From positions 1,798,001-1,862,000 of the forward strand of contig NZ_PGFH01000001.1 of assembly GCF_002797685.1 (NCBI RefSeq): DNA of 64,000 bases. The letters run 5' to 3'. Source of the stretch: Salinibacterium amurskyense (GTDB taxonomy: Bacteria > Actinomycetota > Actinomycetes > Actinomycetales > Microbacteriaceae). Below, one piece after another: positions 24,934-33,294 of the stretch (positions are counted from its first letter, which is position 1; each line of letters opens with the position of its first letter). The notes beneath the pieces are model-generated. The model made no database searches, was not told where the DNA came from, and worked only from the letters and a program-made list of their open reading frames with translations. Both the position numbers and the translations under genes were made by a program.

Positions 24934-25079
24934 TTGCGCGACGTGGAACTCAGCGGCCCTCGTTGAGTCGAGAAAATGTCGCCAGGGCCGCTTCCCAGTG
25001 ATTGCCCCGAATGCGGGGATTGTCTTGAGAGAGCCTCACCAGAAGACTGAGAAGAACTTTTTTTCCCGAGGAGACCACA

Positions 25080-26138
25080 TTGGCCATGCCAAGCGACGGC
25101 CGAGTGGCCGTCTACATCGATTTCGACAACATCGTCATCTCGCGCTACAACCAAAAACACGGCAATGGGCAGTTCCAGAAGGACAAGGCCCGCTTTCATA
25201 ATTCGAATCGCGCAACGCCCAGTGTGGTCGGCACGAAACTGCTCGAAGCCGAAGTGGATGTCGAAGCCATTCTCGACTACGCATCGTCGTTCGGAACAGT
25301 GGCTTTCAGTCGCGCCTACGCCGACTGGTCGGTGCCCGTGAACGCTTCCTACCAAAAGCAGTTCATTAACCGGGCGGTGGAACTCGTACAGCTCTTCCCG
25401 CTCACCGCCCTGATGAAGAACGGTGCAGACATCCGCCTGTCGGTTGATGCGATGGAGGACATGTTCAGGCTGCCGGATATCACTCACGTCGTTATCGTGG
25501 CCGGCGACTCGGACTATGTGGCACTCGCCCAGCGAGCCAAAACGCTGGGGCGCTTCGTTGTGGGGGTGGGAGTTGCCGGAGGCACGAGTGACGCTCTCAC
25601 TTCATCGTGCGATAAGTTCGCGGACTACGACTCACTGCCTGGCGTCGAGTTTGGAACGCCCCCAGCATCCCCGCAGCCGAGCACGGCGCCCAAAAGCACA
25701 ACTGTCACCGCAACGAAAACCGCTAAACCTACTGCGGCGAAGACCCTCAAATCGGCTGCCACGCAGAAAAGCACTACAAGCGCTCAGCCCACAAAGACGA
25801 CGGCTGTCACCGCGAAAAGCGCTGGTACTCAACAACCGGCGGCGACCGCGAAGGGACCGTCCACGTCACCGGGTGGTGCAGCGGCGAGCGGAATGCGGCC
25901 GTTCAAGATGCTCGTGCGGGCGATGCTGCTGGTGCAACAGAAGGAAGATTCAGAGTGGCTCAACAGTTCGGGCGTCAAGAATCAGATGCTTCGAATTGAC
26001 CCTTCGTTCAATGAAGCATCATTGAAGTTCAAAACATTCAGCGAATTTGTTGCGTCGCATCATTCCCACGTTGAGGTTCGAGAGCGTAACGGTGTGCGTG
26101 AATTGCGTTTACGGGCCAACGCCACTCTTCCCAAGTAG
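25080..26138 (+). CDS. NYN-domain ribonuclease-like protein with C-terminal LOTUS domain
   Basis: Protein of 352 aa in three parts. Residues about 8-175 form a NYN (PIN-like) nuclease domain with acidic residues in VYIDFDNIV, MKNGADIRLSVDAMEDM and VAGDSDYVALAQR. Residues about 190-275 are a low-complexity Thr/Ala/Lys/Pro linker. Residues about 280-350 resemble an OST-HTH/LOTUS domain (FKMLVRAMLLVQQKEDSEWL, then IDPSFNEASLKFKTFSEFV), which binds RNA. It is likely to cut RNA. GAGGAG six bases before the TTG at 25080 favours that start over the ATG two codons later. Confidence 0.87.
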   Translation: MAMPSDGRVAVYIDFDNIVISRYNQKHGNGQFQKDKARFHNSNRATPSVVGTKLLEAEVDVEAILDYASSFGTVAFSRAYADWSVPVNASYQKQFINRAVELVQLFPLTALMKNGADIRLSVDAMEDMFRLPDITHVVIVAGDSDYVALAQRAKTLGRFVVGVGVAGGTSDALTSSCDKFADYDSLPGVEFGTPPASPQPSTAPKSTTVTATKTAKPTAAKTLKSAATQKSTTSAQPTKTTAVTAKSAGTQQPAATAKGPSTSPGGAAASGMRPFKMLVRAMLLVQQKEDSEWLNSSGVKNQMLRIDPSFNEASLKFKTFSEFVASHHSHVEVRERNGVRELRLRANATLPK

Positions 26139-26172
26139 TCGCGAAACTTCGCTACGACAGCGCAATCGGTGG

Positions 26173-27222
26173 CTAGGCGAGCAGTTGTTCGGCCAGCAGC
26201 TCAAGTGCGCGCACGCGCACGGGTGACGTGTTCGCGGCGTCGTCGGTGTGTGCCGAGAGACCGGGCACGACCATGACTTCGTCAACACCAAAGCGGGTTG
26301 CGAGCGAGCGAATGCGGTTTGCTGCAGCAACTGGCTCGTCGATCACCCAGCGCTCGGCCATGTCATCCACCATCTGCTGCTGGGGCGCAGCGAGCTCCGT
26401 AGCAGCGGCCGCTTCGATCGTGGCCAGCGGCCCGAGCGGCATGCCACTCAGTAGTCGCGCCATTTGTTGCAATTGGGGCAGGGCTGCGGCACGAGCATTC
26501 GCCGCTGTTTCAGCGACGGCCACATTGAGTGTCAGGAAGGTTTTGGGCGCCTTCAGCTGCTCTGACGGCACAAAGTTGTCCCGGTAGAGCCCCAGGATGC
26601 GGGCGGTTCCCTCGCCCGAGAAGTGGTGAGCGAAGACATAGGGCATGCCCTGCGAGGCGGCCAAACGGGCCGAGTAGTCGCTCGAGCCCAGCAGCCACAG
26701 GTCAGCGACGGAAGCCGCGTTCGGCGTCGCCGTGAGCTCGTAGGTGCGGCCCTGTTGCAGCTGCAACGTGGCACCCTCAGGGTTCATGAGGCTGCGGATG
26801 TCGGCCACGTTGCGCGGGAAAGCATCGACATCGCTAGTCGTGCCCGTCATCCGCAAGTACGAGGTGATCACGGGGTCGCTGCCGGGAGCGCGACCGATGC
26901 CCAGGTCGATGCGGCCGGGGAATGCAGCCTCGAGGATCGCGAACTGCTCAGCCACCACGAGAGGCGCGTGGTTGGGCAGCATCACTCCCCCAGAACCGAG
27001 GCGAATGTTCTTGGTCTGCGCCGCCAAAATACCAATCAGAACGGCCGGGTTCGTCGACGCGACGGCCTTCATGTTGTGATGCTCGGCCACCCAGTAGCGC
27101 GAAAAACCCAGATCATCAGCGCGCTGAGCGAGCGCGGTGGTCGCTGCAAGGGCGTCAGCAGAAGTCTGGTTGCTGCGAACGGGAATGAGATCAAGAACGG
27201 AAAGGCGAAGTGGTGTAGTCAT
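26173..27222 (-). CDS. LLM-class flavin-dependent oxidoreductase (MsnO8/YhbW-like)
   Basis: Luciferase-like protein of about 349 aa: LSVLDLIPVR at the N-terminus, YWVAEHHNMKAVASTNPAVL, RLGSGGVMLPNHAPLVVAEQ, and FPGRIDLGIGRAPGSDPVI. These are hallmarks of the MsnO8/alkanal monooxygenase-like subgroup, which binds flavin or F420. It is convergent with the NYN-LOTUS gene. The physiological substrate is unknown. It is a different subfamily from the protein at 7842-9224, so the two are not recent duplicates. Confidence 0.9.
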   Translation of the reverse strand: MTTPLRLSVLDLIPVRSNQTSADALAATTALAQRADDLGFSRYWVAEHHNMKAVASTNPAVLIGILAAQTKNIRLGSGGVMLPNHAPLVVAEQFAILEAAFPGRIDLGIGRAPGSDPVITSYLRMTGTTSDVDAFPRNVADIRSLMNPEGATLQLQQGRTYELTATPNAASVADLWLLGSSDYSARLAASQGMPYVFAHHFSGEGTARILGLYRDNFVPSEQLKAPKTFLTLNVAVAETAANARAAALPQLQQMARLLSGMPLGPLATIEAAAATELAAPQQQMVDDMAERWVIDEPVAAANRIRSLATRFGVDEVMVVPGLSAHTDDAANTSPVRVRALELLAEQLLA

Positions 27223-27333
27223 CACTGCTATTCAACGCCCCTGAGTCGTGGATATTCCTGAAAGCGCCGCATCCCGTCGCCGCGCACTGGCCCACCCGCG
27301 CGGTGGGACGTTCGCACTCAATAGACTGGGGCA

Positions 27334-28179
27334 ATGCCCGCTGCCGAACCGTCGCCCTCCGCCGCAAACGACCCCACCGAGTCGAGCGAGCCAACCGAGG
27401 CGGCCGAGGCAACTGCTTCCGCTCCTGCGGCATCGCGCTCTCGCACCCGCCGCATAGTCCGCAACGTCTTTATTTCATTCGCTGCCGTTATCGTTCTCGC
27501 AGTCGTTGGAATGCTCGTCTGGGCCAACGTCGGTGTGATGCAGGCCGAGCCGGACCCGCTCGAGAGCGTACGCTCCAACCCCGCCGTGCACATCACCGAG
27601 AACTCGAACTCGTTCATCCTCACACCCACCGGGGACGCCACCGGCGAAGGCCTGCTCTTCATCCCGGGCGCCAAAGTGAGCGCGGATGCCTACCTCTACA
27701 AGCTGTCGGGAGCGGTCGCCGAATCTGGGCTCACCGTGGTCGTGACCAAACCAATCCTGAATCTTGCGTTCTTCGATCAACGCTCGCTGGACACGTTCAC
27801 GAGCGCTGTACCGGATGTCGATTCCTGGTTCGTTGGCGGCCACTCGCTCGGCGGCGTGCGTGCGTGCCAATACGCGGAACAGCCCGACGTGAACGGCCTC
27901 GTACTCTTCGGCAGCTATTGCGCCAACGACCTCTCGGAGGTCGACACTCGTGTTCTCAGTCTCAGCGGCAGCAACGATCTCCTGAGCACTCCGGAGAAGA
28001 TCATGAATGCCGCGCACCTATTGCCGACGTCGACCACGTTCTTTCCGATTGACGGTGCCAATCACGCGAGCTTCGGCGACTACGGGGTTCAGGCCGGAGA
28101 CGGTGAAGCCACCCTCAACACCTCTGTTGTGCGCGATGTGATCGCCGCCGAGATCAACAGTTTCGTGCGCAATGGCTAA
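27334..28179 (+). CDS. Membrane-anchored alpha/beta hydrolase
   Basis: Protein of 281 aa with a Pro/Ala/Ser/Glu-rich N-terminus, one membrane anchor at about 43-64 and an extracytoplasmic hydrolase domain. The nucleophile elbow is GGHSLGG (S171), the acid may be in LSGSNDLLS and the histidine in DGANHASFGDYG. It resembles the cell-surface DUF3089/YdeN-like hydrolases. TAGACT (27322-27327) ends six bases before the ATG with no Shine-Dalgarno sequence, so it appears leaderless. Its end overlaps the antiporter gene by 8 bases. Confidence 0.85.
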   Translation: MPAAEPSPSAANDPTESSEPTEAAEATASAPAASRSRTRRIVRNVFISFAAVIVLAVVGMLVWANVGVMQAEPDPLESVRSNPAVHITENSNSFILTPTGDATGEGLLFIPGAKVSADAYLYKLSGAVAESGLTVVVTKPILNLAFFDQRSLDTFTSAVPDVDSWFVGGHSLGGVRACQYAEQPDVNGLVLFGSYCANDLSEVDTRVLSLSGSNDLLSTPEKIMNAAHLLPTSTTFFPIDGANHASFGDYGVQAGDGEATLNTSVVRDVIAAEINSFVRNG

Positions 28180-29431
28180 CACCGACGAAGCTATGGGAGC
28201 GGCAAACTGGGGTCTCGTATTGATCCCCATTCTGGCTGTCCTGGCGCCGCTGCTCGCGCGGGCACTCTCCCCCGTCGTACGAATTTCAATCGTCGTCTTC
28301 GAACTCATCCTCGGCATCCTGATCGGGCCGAGCGTTCTGGGCTGGGTCGGTGAATCCGAATTCGTCGAGCAGCTTTCGGACTTCGGTTTGGCGATGTTGT
28401 TCTTTATGGCCGGAAACGAGATTCGGCTGAGCGCCATTCGCGGCCGCAACGGGCGACGAGCATCCCTCGGCTGGCTCGTGGGCTTGCTGGCCGGTGTCGC
28501 GATTGGCTTTCTTATCGAACCCGGCCTCGGCGCTGTCGTCATCGGCATCGCTCTCTGCTCAACTGCGCTCGGCGCGATTATGCCGATCTTGCGTGATGCT
28601 GGTGAACTCCCCACTCGCTTTGGCGGCTCCGCAATCGCCCTCGGCGCTGTCGGTGAGTTCGGCCCGCTGATCGCTATCTCGATCTTCCTCGGGGCGAGCT
28701 CTCTCGGCGCCTCCACAGTCGTGCTGGGCATCTTCATCCTGATTGCGATGACGCTGCTGTTACTTGCAGCCCGCATCGAGCACAACTCGCTCCACCGCCT
28801 CGTCACCGCAACGCTGCACACTTCAGGCCAGTTCGCGATCCGCCTAGTCATCTTTATCGTTGCAGCGCTCGTGGTGTTAAGCATCGTTCTTGACCTCGAC
28901 ATGCTGCTCGGCGCTTTCGTCGCCGGACTGCTGTGGCAGATCATGATGCGCCAAGCTCCCGAGCGTGACCGAGCGATGGTCGACTCCAAGCTGGATGCGA
29001 TCGCCTTCGGATTCCTCGTGCCCATCTTCTACATCAATACGGGAGTGTCCTTCGAACTCAGTGCACTCACCTCCGACTGGAGTGTGGCCGCACTCGTGCC
29101 CGTCTTTCTGGTGCTCCTGCTCATCGTGCGCGGCGTACCGTCGATGTTCGCCGCCCCGAAGGGTTCCAGCAAGCGCGAACGCGCCGCCCTCGGCCTTCTC
29201 GGGGCAACCGGATTGCCCATCATCGTGGCCGTAACAGCGATCGGCGTCGATAGTGACTACATCAGTTCAGGGATCGCTGCCGCCCTCGTCGGCGCCGGCC
29301 TGCTTTCGGTGCTGATCTACCCGGTTATCGCGATGGCTCTACGCGGCGATGCTGCCGAGCTGAAGCAGCACGCCGGCGACGATACCGCTGACGATCTCCC
29401 TCACGAACCTCACATTGCCGAAGAAGCGTAG
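28172..29431 (+). CDS. Cation/proton antiporter (Kef/CPA2-like)
   Basis: Integral membrane protein of 419 aa with about twelve helices in the Na+/H+ exchanger family. Characteristic parts are FELILGILIGPSVLGWVG, FGLAMLFFMAGNEI, GSAIALGAVGEFGPLIAIS and LDMLLGAFVAGLLW. It lacks the C-terminal TrkA-N/RCK domains of full KefB/KefC and ends in a short acidic tail. It should exchange Na+ or K+ for protons at the cell membrane. Its start lies inside the end of the hydrolase gene, so the two are coupled. It is convergent with the PQ-loop gene ten bases further on. Confidence 0.9.
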   Translation: MANTDEAMGAANWGLVLIPILAVLAPLLARALSPVVRISIVVFELILGILIGPSVLGWVGESEFVEQLSDFGLAMLFFMAGNEIRLSAIRGRNGRRASLGWLVGLLAGVAIGFLIEPGLGAVVIGIALCSTALGAIMPILRDAGELPTRFGGSAIALGAVGEFGPLIAISIFLGASSLGASTVVLGIFILIAMTLLLLAARIEHNSLHRLVTATLHTSGQFAIRLVIFIVAALVVLSIVLDLDMLLGAFVAGLLWQIMMRQAPERDRAMVDSKLDAIAFGFLVPIFYINTGVSFELSALTSDWSVAALVPVFLVLLLIVRGVPSMFAAPKGSSKRERAALGLLGATGLPIIVAVTAIGVDSDYISSGIAAALVGAGLLSVLIYPVIAMALRGDAAELKQHAGDDTADDLPHEPHIAEEA

Positions 29432-29441
29432 TCGGCGCTAA

Positions 29442-29954
29442 CTACGCCAGAATCGGGATCGCGCCCGTGGCCGCATAACCGGCCGACTGAGGCAAAGGCT
29501 CACCCAACACATCCGACGGTGTGTGCGCACCGTCCGCTGCCTCGGTGGCAGTCTCGTGGTGCATCGAAATGATCGGGATCGACTCAGTGAGCGCCACCAA
29601 CCCGTCGCTGATCGTGACGAGCGGATCGGCATCCGTGCTCGAGAAGATCGGGAACGAACGCCCCTCATCCGGCAGTCGACGGCCACGGCGGATCACGACG
29701 ATCGTTGCTGCAGCAAGAGGAATCGCGATCACGCTCGGAGCCGCGACCCACATCGACGCGCTCAGAACGCCATAAGCACCCCACACGGTGTAGCCCATGA
29801 CCAAGAGCCACTGCGTGGTCTCCGAGATTCCGGCAAGTCGAACCGCATCGTTACGGCTCTGCCAGGTGATGCGGGCCTGCGGCATCCACATGAGAAAAGA
29901 GAAACCAGTGCCCACGAATCCAAGCGCGTTAACAGCGAAGTCGGTGATGTTCAT
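29442..29954 (-). CDS. PQ-loop (SemiSWEET-like) membrane protein with a tail
   Basis: Protein of 170 aa. The first 90 residues have three helices and one PQ motif (FSFLMWMPQARITWQSRNDA), the size and layout of a SemiSWEET sugar transporter, which works as a dimer. The last 75 residues are polar and of no recognised family, which is unusual for this very small group. I chose the ATG at 29954 because it gives the expected N-terminus just before the first helix; upstream sequence in the frame is basic and lacks a ribosome-binding site. Substrate unknown. Confidence 0.78.
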   Translation of the reverse strand: MNITDFAVNALGFVGTGFSFLMWMPQARITWQSRNDAVRLAGISETTQWLLVMGYTVWGAYGVLSASMWVAAPSVIAIPLAAATIVVIRRGRRLPDEGRSFPIFSSTDADPLVTISDGLVALTESIPIISMHHETATEAADGAHTPSDVLGEPLPQSAGYAATGAIPILA

Positions 29955-30126
29955 CCCGTTTGATCTGATCTTTCTGACGGTCCGGGGAAGAACTCCCGAA
30001 TGGACACGATTGCTAGGCATCACCACGATGTCTCGGTAATCATAAGCACAAAAACGTGCGGGTGCTAGTACCCCAATTGGGCCCTGTAACGCAGGAGCAC
30101 GAAGCTCAGCAGGTTACCCTCAGTAC

Positions 30127-30804
30127 ATGGGTTTCGGAAGCACACGTCGCGAGGGCGCGCTAGCTTCATGGAACGACGAACGCGGCTTCGGGTTCATCGA
30201 TGTTGACGACGCCGCTGGCTCTGAGGCTGCTGGCGCTCAGAGTGAACGTGTTTTTGCGCACATCTCCGCATTTCCGCCGCGCGAGACGCGCCCGGTGCCC
30301 GGCGAGCGGGTCAGTTTTGTCATCGAACGCACGCGGGAAGGCAAAGTTCGCGCGCGCAACATCCGCTATCTTTCAGCCTCGGGCCGCCCGCTACGTGTGA
30401 AGCGACGCAAACCCGGCACCATGAGCTACGTGGTCTTGGCAACCTTCGTCATTGCCATCAGCACCGTGACGGCGATTGGTGCCCTACCGTGGATCTTCGC
30501 CGCGCTGTATCTGGTGATGAGCATCATTACTTACGGCTCGTACGCGAGCGATAAGAAGGCTGCGCAGACACGACAGTGGCGAGTGTCAGAGGGTGCCCTT
30601 CTCGGACTCGGGCTCTTCGGCGGCTGGCCCGGAGCGATCTTGGCCCAGCAACGGCTGCGCCACAAAACGCAGAAGCCGATGTTCCGCCAGGCATTCTGGG
30701 GCACCGTCGTGCTCAACATACTGGTCTTCGCCATTCTGACTACCGCTTTGCGGGAACCCGTCGTAGAGCTCATTCGCCTCATTCTCGAGGCAACTGCTCT
30801 CTAG
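30127..30804 (+). CDS. Cold-shock domain fused to DUF1294 membrane domain
   Basis: Protein of 225 aa. Residues about 8-75 form a cold-shock domain (GALASWNDERGFGFIDVDD, RVFAHISAFP, GERVSFVIE) that binds single-stranded nucleic acid. Residues about 100-215 form DUF1294 with three to four helices and the motif YASDKKAAQTRQWRVSE followed by GGWPGA. This fusion recurs in bacteria, but its role is not known. TACCCT ends six bases before the ATG, so it is probably leaderless. Confidence 0.9.
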   Translation: MGFGSTRREGALASWNDERGFGFIDVDDAAGSEAAGAQSERVFAHISAFPPRETRPVPGERVSFVIERTREGKVRARNIRYLSASGRPLRVKRRKPGTMSYVVLATFVIAISTVTAIGALPWIFAALYLVMSIITYGSYASDKKAAQTRQWRVSEGALLGLGLFGGWPGAILAQQRLRHKTQKPMFRQAFWGTVVLNILVFAILTTALREPVVELIRLILEATAL

Positions 30805-30842
30805 CCCTGCCGGGTTCGCCGCCCAGGTTCTAGGGTGGTTGT

Positions 30843-32483
30843 ATGGAGACTTCGACCAAGTTCCACACTGTCCGCCGCTCGCGCTCAGCGCCCGCGATCG
30901 TAGCGCTGCTTGCTGTTTCCGTTGCGGTTTCGGGATGCACGGCAGCGGCGTCCAACGGTCTCAAGGTCATTACGGGCGACTCGCCTGCCTCTGATGTAAT
31001 TGCTCTCAGCGCGGGCAGCAGTGACGTAGAAGTTGCACGCGCAGTTGCTGCTGCTGTTGAGCAACTTCCTGAGCTGGCCGAGGCGGCTATGAATGAGTCG
31101 GGCACACCTGGCATGGCAATCGGCGTCGTGCACAACGGCGACATGATCTTTGCTGAGGGGTTCGGGCTTCGCGAAGTCGGCACGAGCGACCGAGTGGATG
31201 CCGACACCGTCTTTCAGATCGCCTCGGTTTCGAAGTCGCTCTCTGCCACAGTCGCGGCTCGCGCTATCACGCAAGGTGCCGTGGAGTGGGACACCCCGGT
31301 ACGCATGCTGCTGCCCGACTTCTCTTTGGCAGAGTCGTACGTGACCCAGAACGCCACGATCGCGGACTACTTCAGCCATCGCACCGGGCTGGCCACGGGC
31401 GCGGGCGATGACCTCGAAGACGTGGGCTACGAGCGCGACTACATCCTCGATCACCTGCGTTATCAACCACTCGACGACTTTCGCAGTAGCTACCACTACT
31501 CCAATTACGGCATCACGGTGGGAGCCGAGGCCACAGCGGCGGCGCTCGACCTGCGGTGGGAAGACGCCGTGCGGGAGCTCGTCTACGAGCCGCTCGACAT
31601 GTCATCCTCGAGTTCCAGCTATGCGGAGTTCGTAGCGCAGCCCAACCGAGCCACGCTGCACACGCTCTTAGACGGCGAGTTTCAACCGCTCTTCGAGCGA
31701 AACCCCGACCCACAGTCCCCCGCCGGCGGCGTCTCATCCACCGTTGGAGACCTGTCGAAGTGGATGACGATGGTGCTCTCCGGCGGGGAATACGCCGGCC
31801 AGCAGTTCGTCACCCCCGAATCGCTGACGCCTGCCATCACAGCGCAAAGCATTAGCGCGCGGGCTTCCGCCCCCGACCAGCGCAGCGGAAGTTATGGCTT
31901 CGGCTTCAATGTGGGGAGCCAGGCGAACGGTCGCACGACGGTGAGCCACTCGGGCGGTTTCGTTCTGGGTGCTGGAACCAACTACCAACTCGTACCGAGT
32001 CTCGATCTTGGAATTGTGACGCTGACCAACGCTGGCCCGATCGGCACGGCCGAAGCGGTTAACGCACAGTTCCTCGATCTGGTGCAGTACGGGGAGATCA
32101 CTCGAGAGTGGATTGGCGACTACCGCGGTGCCCTCTCGGGCCTCAGCGCGCCGGCGGGCGATCTCGTTGACACTACTGCTCCCGGCACCGCGGGAGCATC
32201 CGTCTACCTCAGCGACTATGCGGGAACCTACCGCAACAGCTACTTTGGCGACCTTGTCGTGACCGAAGTGGATGGCGCTCTGCAGGCAGCGCTTGGCCCC
32301 CGTGGCGGCTATCTACTCGAGCTCGAACCGTGGGATTCCGACACCTTCGCCTTCGTTCCCACCGGTGAGAATGCGCCGCCGGGTTCCCTCTCATCGGCAA
32401 CCTTTGAACGCTCCGGCGGAGCGGTTGCCGGGGTAACTCTCGAGTTCTTCGACGCGCAGGGTCTCGGAACGTGGCGCCGCTAG
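30843..32483 (+). CDS. Serine beta-lactamase-like lipoprotein hydrolase
   Basis: Exported class C beta-lactamase/penicillin-binding-protein-like hydrolase of 546 aa. The N-terminus has a lipobox-like VSVAVSGC (Cys32). Catalytic motifs are S128-V-S-K131, YSNYG (Y-x-N) and HSGG near residue 375. A C-terminal beta-barrel-like domain follows (YAGTYRNSYFGDLVVTEVDG). Such proteins act as esterases or peptidases on the cell surface; resistance is not implied. TAGGGT (30831-30836) ends six bases before the ATG, so it is probably leaderless. Confidence 0.9.
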   Translation: METSTKFHTVRRSRSAPAIVALLAVSVAVSGCTAAASNGLKVITGDSPASDVIALSAGSSDVEVARAVAAAVEQLPELAEAAMNESGTPGMAIGVVHNGDMIFAEGFGLREVGTSDRVDADTVFQIASVSKSLSATVAARAITQGAVEWDTPVRMLLPDFSLAESYVTQNATIADYFSHRTGLATGAGDDLEDVGYERDYILDHLRYQPLDDFRSSYHYSNYGITVGAEATAAALDLRWEDAVRELVYEPLDMSSSSSSYAEFVAQPNRATLHTLLDGEFQPLFERNPDPQSPAGGVSSTVGDLSKWMTMVLSGGEYAGQQFVTPESLTPAITAQSISARASAPDQRSGSYGFGFNVGSQANGRTTVSHSGGFVLGAGTNYQLVPSLDLGIVTLTNAGPIGTAEAVNAQFLDLVQYGEITREWIGDYRGALSGLSAPAGDLVDTTAPGTAGASVYLSDYAGTYRNSYFGDLVVTEVDGALQAALGPRGGYLLELEPWDSDTFAFVPTGENAPPGSLSSATFERSGGAVAGVTLEFFDAQGLGTWRR

Positions 32484-32493
32484 CACCGAATCG

Positions 32494-32799
32494 TTAGGCG
32501 AGCGAGAGAAAGAGCTTCTCGATTTCCTCCGACTGAGGCGAGCCCTCAGCATCAGGGTTAATCAAGCATTCCCGCATCGCTTCGGAGATAACGAGAAAGC
32601 CAGCACGGTCAAGGGCTTTTGAGACGGCCGCCAACTGGTGAACGACATCGCGGCAGCCGGCGCCGCTCTCGACCGTGGTGATGAGCGCCCCGAGTTGCCC
32701 TTGAGCGCGACGCAGTCGGTTTGCGATCTTCTTTTGAGCTTCGGAATCAGCGGCTGACGCTGTTCCTGCTGCTGACCCTGACCCTGGTGGCGGGACCAT
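32494..32799 (-). CDS. CsoR-family repressor, CstR-like persulfide sensor
   Basis: DUF156/CsoR-family repressor of about 101 aa. The two family cysteines are at C49 (GAGCRDVV) and C78 (ISEAMREC). The copper-binding histidine of CsoR, four residues before the second cysteine, is replaced by Ala74. That is the pattern of CstR, which senses persulfides by linking its two cysteines. Divergent genes for persulfide oxidation support this. Two operators lie between. The ATG at 32799 was preferred because upstream sequence in the frame overlaps the operators. Confidence 0.87.
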   Translation of the reverse strand: MVPPPGSGSAAGTASAADSEAQKKIANRLRRAQGQLGALITTVESGAGCRDVVHQLAAVSKALDRAGFLVISEAMRECLINPDAEGSPQSEEIEKLFLSLA

Positions 32800-32835
32800 T
32801 TGTTCTCGTTTCTCTCGAGTGAGTTGACAGTTTCG

Positions 32836-32851
32836 ATACCCCGTGGGGTAT
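32836..32851. promoter_or_regulatory. CstR/CsoR-type operator 1
   Basis: ATACCCCGTGGGGTAT is a perfect inverted repeat (7-bp arms, GT centre) with the G/C-tract form typical of CsoR/CstR operators. It lies between the repressor and the persulfide genes. Confidence 0.85.
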
Positions 32852-32860
32852 AGTTCAAGC

Positions 32861-32876
32861 ATACCCCCTAGGGTAT
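32861..32876. promoter_or_regulatory. CstR/CsoR-type operator 2
   Basis: ATACCCCCTAGGGTAT has 6-bp arms ATACCC/GGGTAT. It is 25 bases from operator 1 and closer to the plus-strand persulfide operon, whose -10 region it probably overlaps. Confidence 0.82.
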
Positions 32877-32908
32877 TTTACGAATAGTCAGTCAACGAAA
32901 GAAGATCT

Positions 32909-33094
32909 ATGTGTAGAGCAGTCACGTGTCGCATATGCGGTAAAACAACGTGGGCCGGATGCGGAGAACACATCCAGTCCGTCAAGCGCAGTGTGCCCGC
33001 ATCCAACTGGTGCAACGGCAAGCACTCGCAGTCCGAGATTGACGCCTCAAAAGCCACTCAGGGCGGCTTCTTCGCCCGCCTCTTCGGTCGTTAG
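32909..33094 (+). CDS. Cys-rich microprotein, 61 aa
   Basis: Small protein with the core CRICGKTTWAGCGEHIQSV, giving C-x2-C and a further GCG-x-H-I element, plus a third cysteine region NWCNGKHSQ. It may bind zinc or iron. The first gene of the plus-strand operon behind the CstR operators, it has AAAGAAG near the start. Its core is repeated in the next gene, so the pair arose by tandem duplication. Function unknown; similar small proteins exist in many bacteria. The operon position suggests a role in sulfide or persulfide handling. Confidence 0.8.
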   Translation: MCRAVTCRICGKTTWAGCGEHIQSVKRSVPASNWCNGKHSQSEIDASKATQGGFFARLFGR

Positions 33095-33102
33095 GAGACC
33101 AC

Positions 33103-33216
33103 ATGTGCGCACAAGTTACTTGCCAGAACTGCGGTAAGCCCACCTGGGCTGGCTGCGGAGAACACATTGAGGATGCCCTCGTCGACGTCGCAGAGAACGA
33201 TCGTTGCCACTGCTAA
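33103..33216 (+). CDS. Cys-rich microprotein, 37 aa, paralogue of the previous gene
   Basis: A 37-residue protein reading MCAQVTCQNCGKPTWAGCGE, then HIEDALVDVAENDRCHC. It keeps the C-x2-C-G-K-x-T-W-x-G-C-G-x-H-I core of the neighbour and ends in a C-H-C tail, giving six cysteines. GGAG starts at the stop codon of the preceding gene and lies five bases before this ATG, so translation is coupled. Its shortness probably hides it from most gene finders. Confidence 0.8.
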   Translation: MCAQVTCQNCGKPTWAGCGEHIEDALVDVAENDRCHC

Positions 33217-33294
33217 CACGCAGCCACCACTAGCCACCTGCCGCCGTTCACACCATCCCTCCCCCGGACATAGCGAACACTCACTGGAGTAATC

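Noticed and set aside
30843-32483. Beta-lactamase as an antibiotic resistance gene
   Set aside because: It has the generic serine hydrolase fold with S-x-x-K and an added C-terminal domain, as in many esterases and peptidases; nothing suggests resistance.
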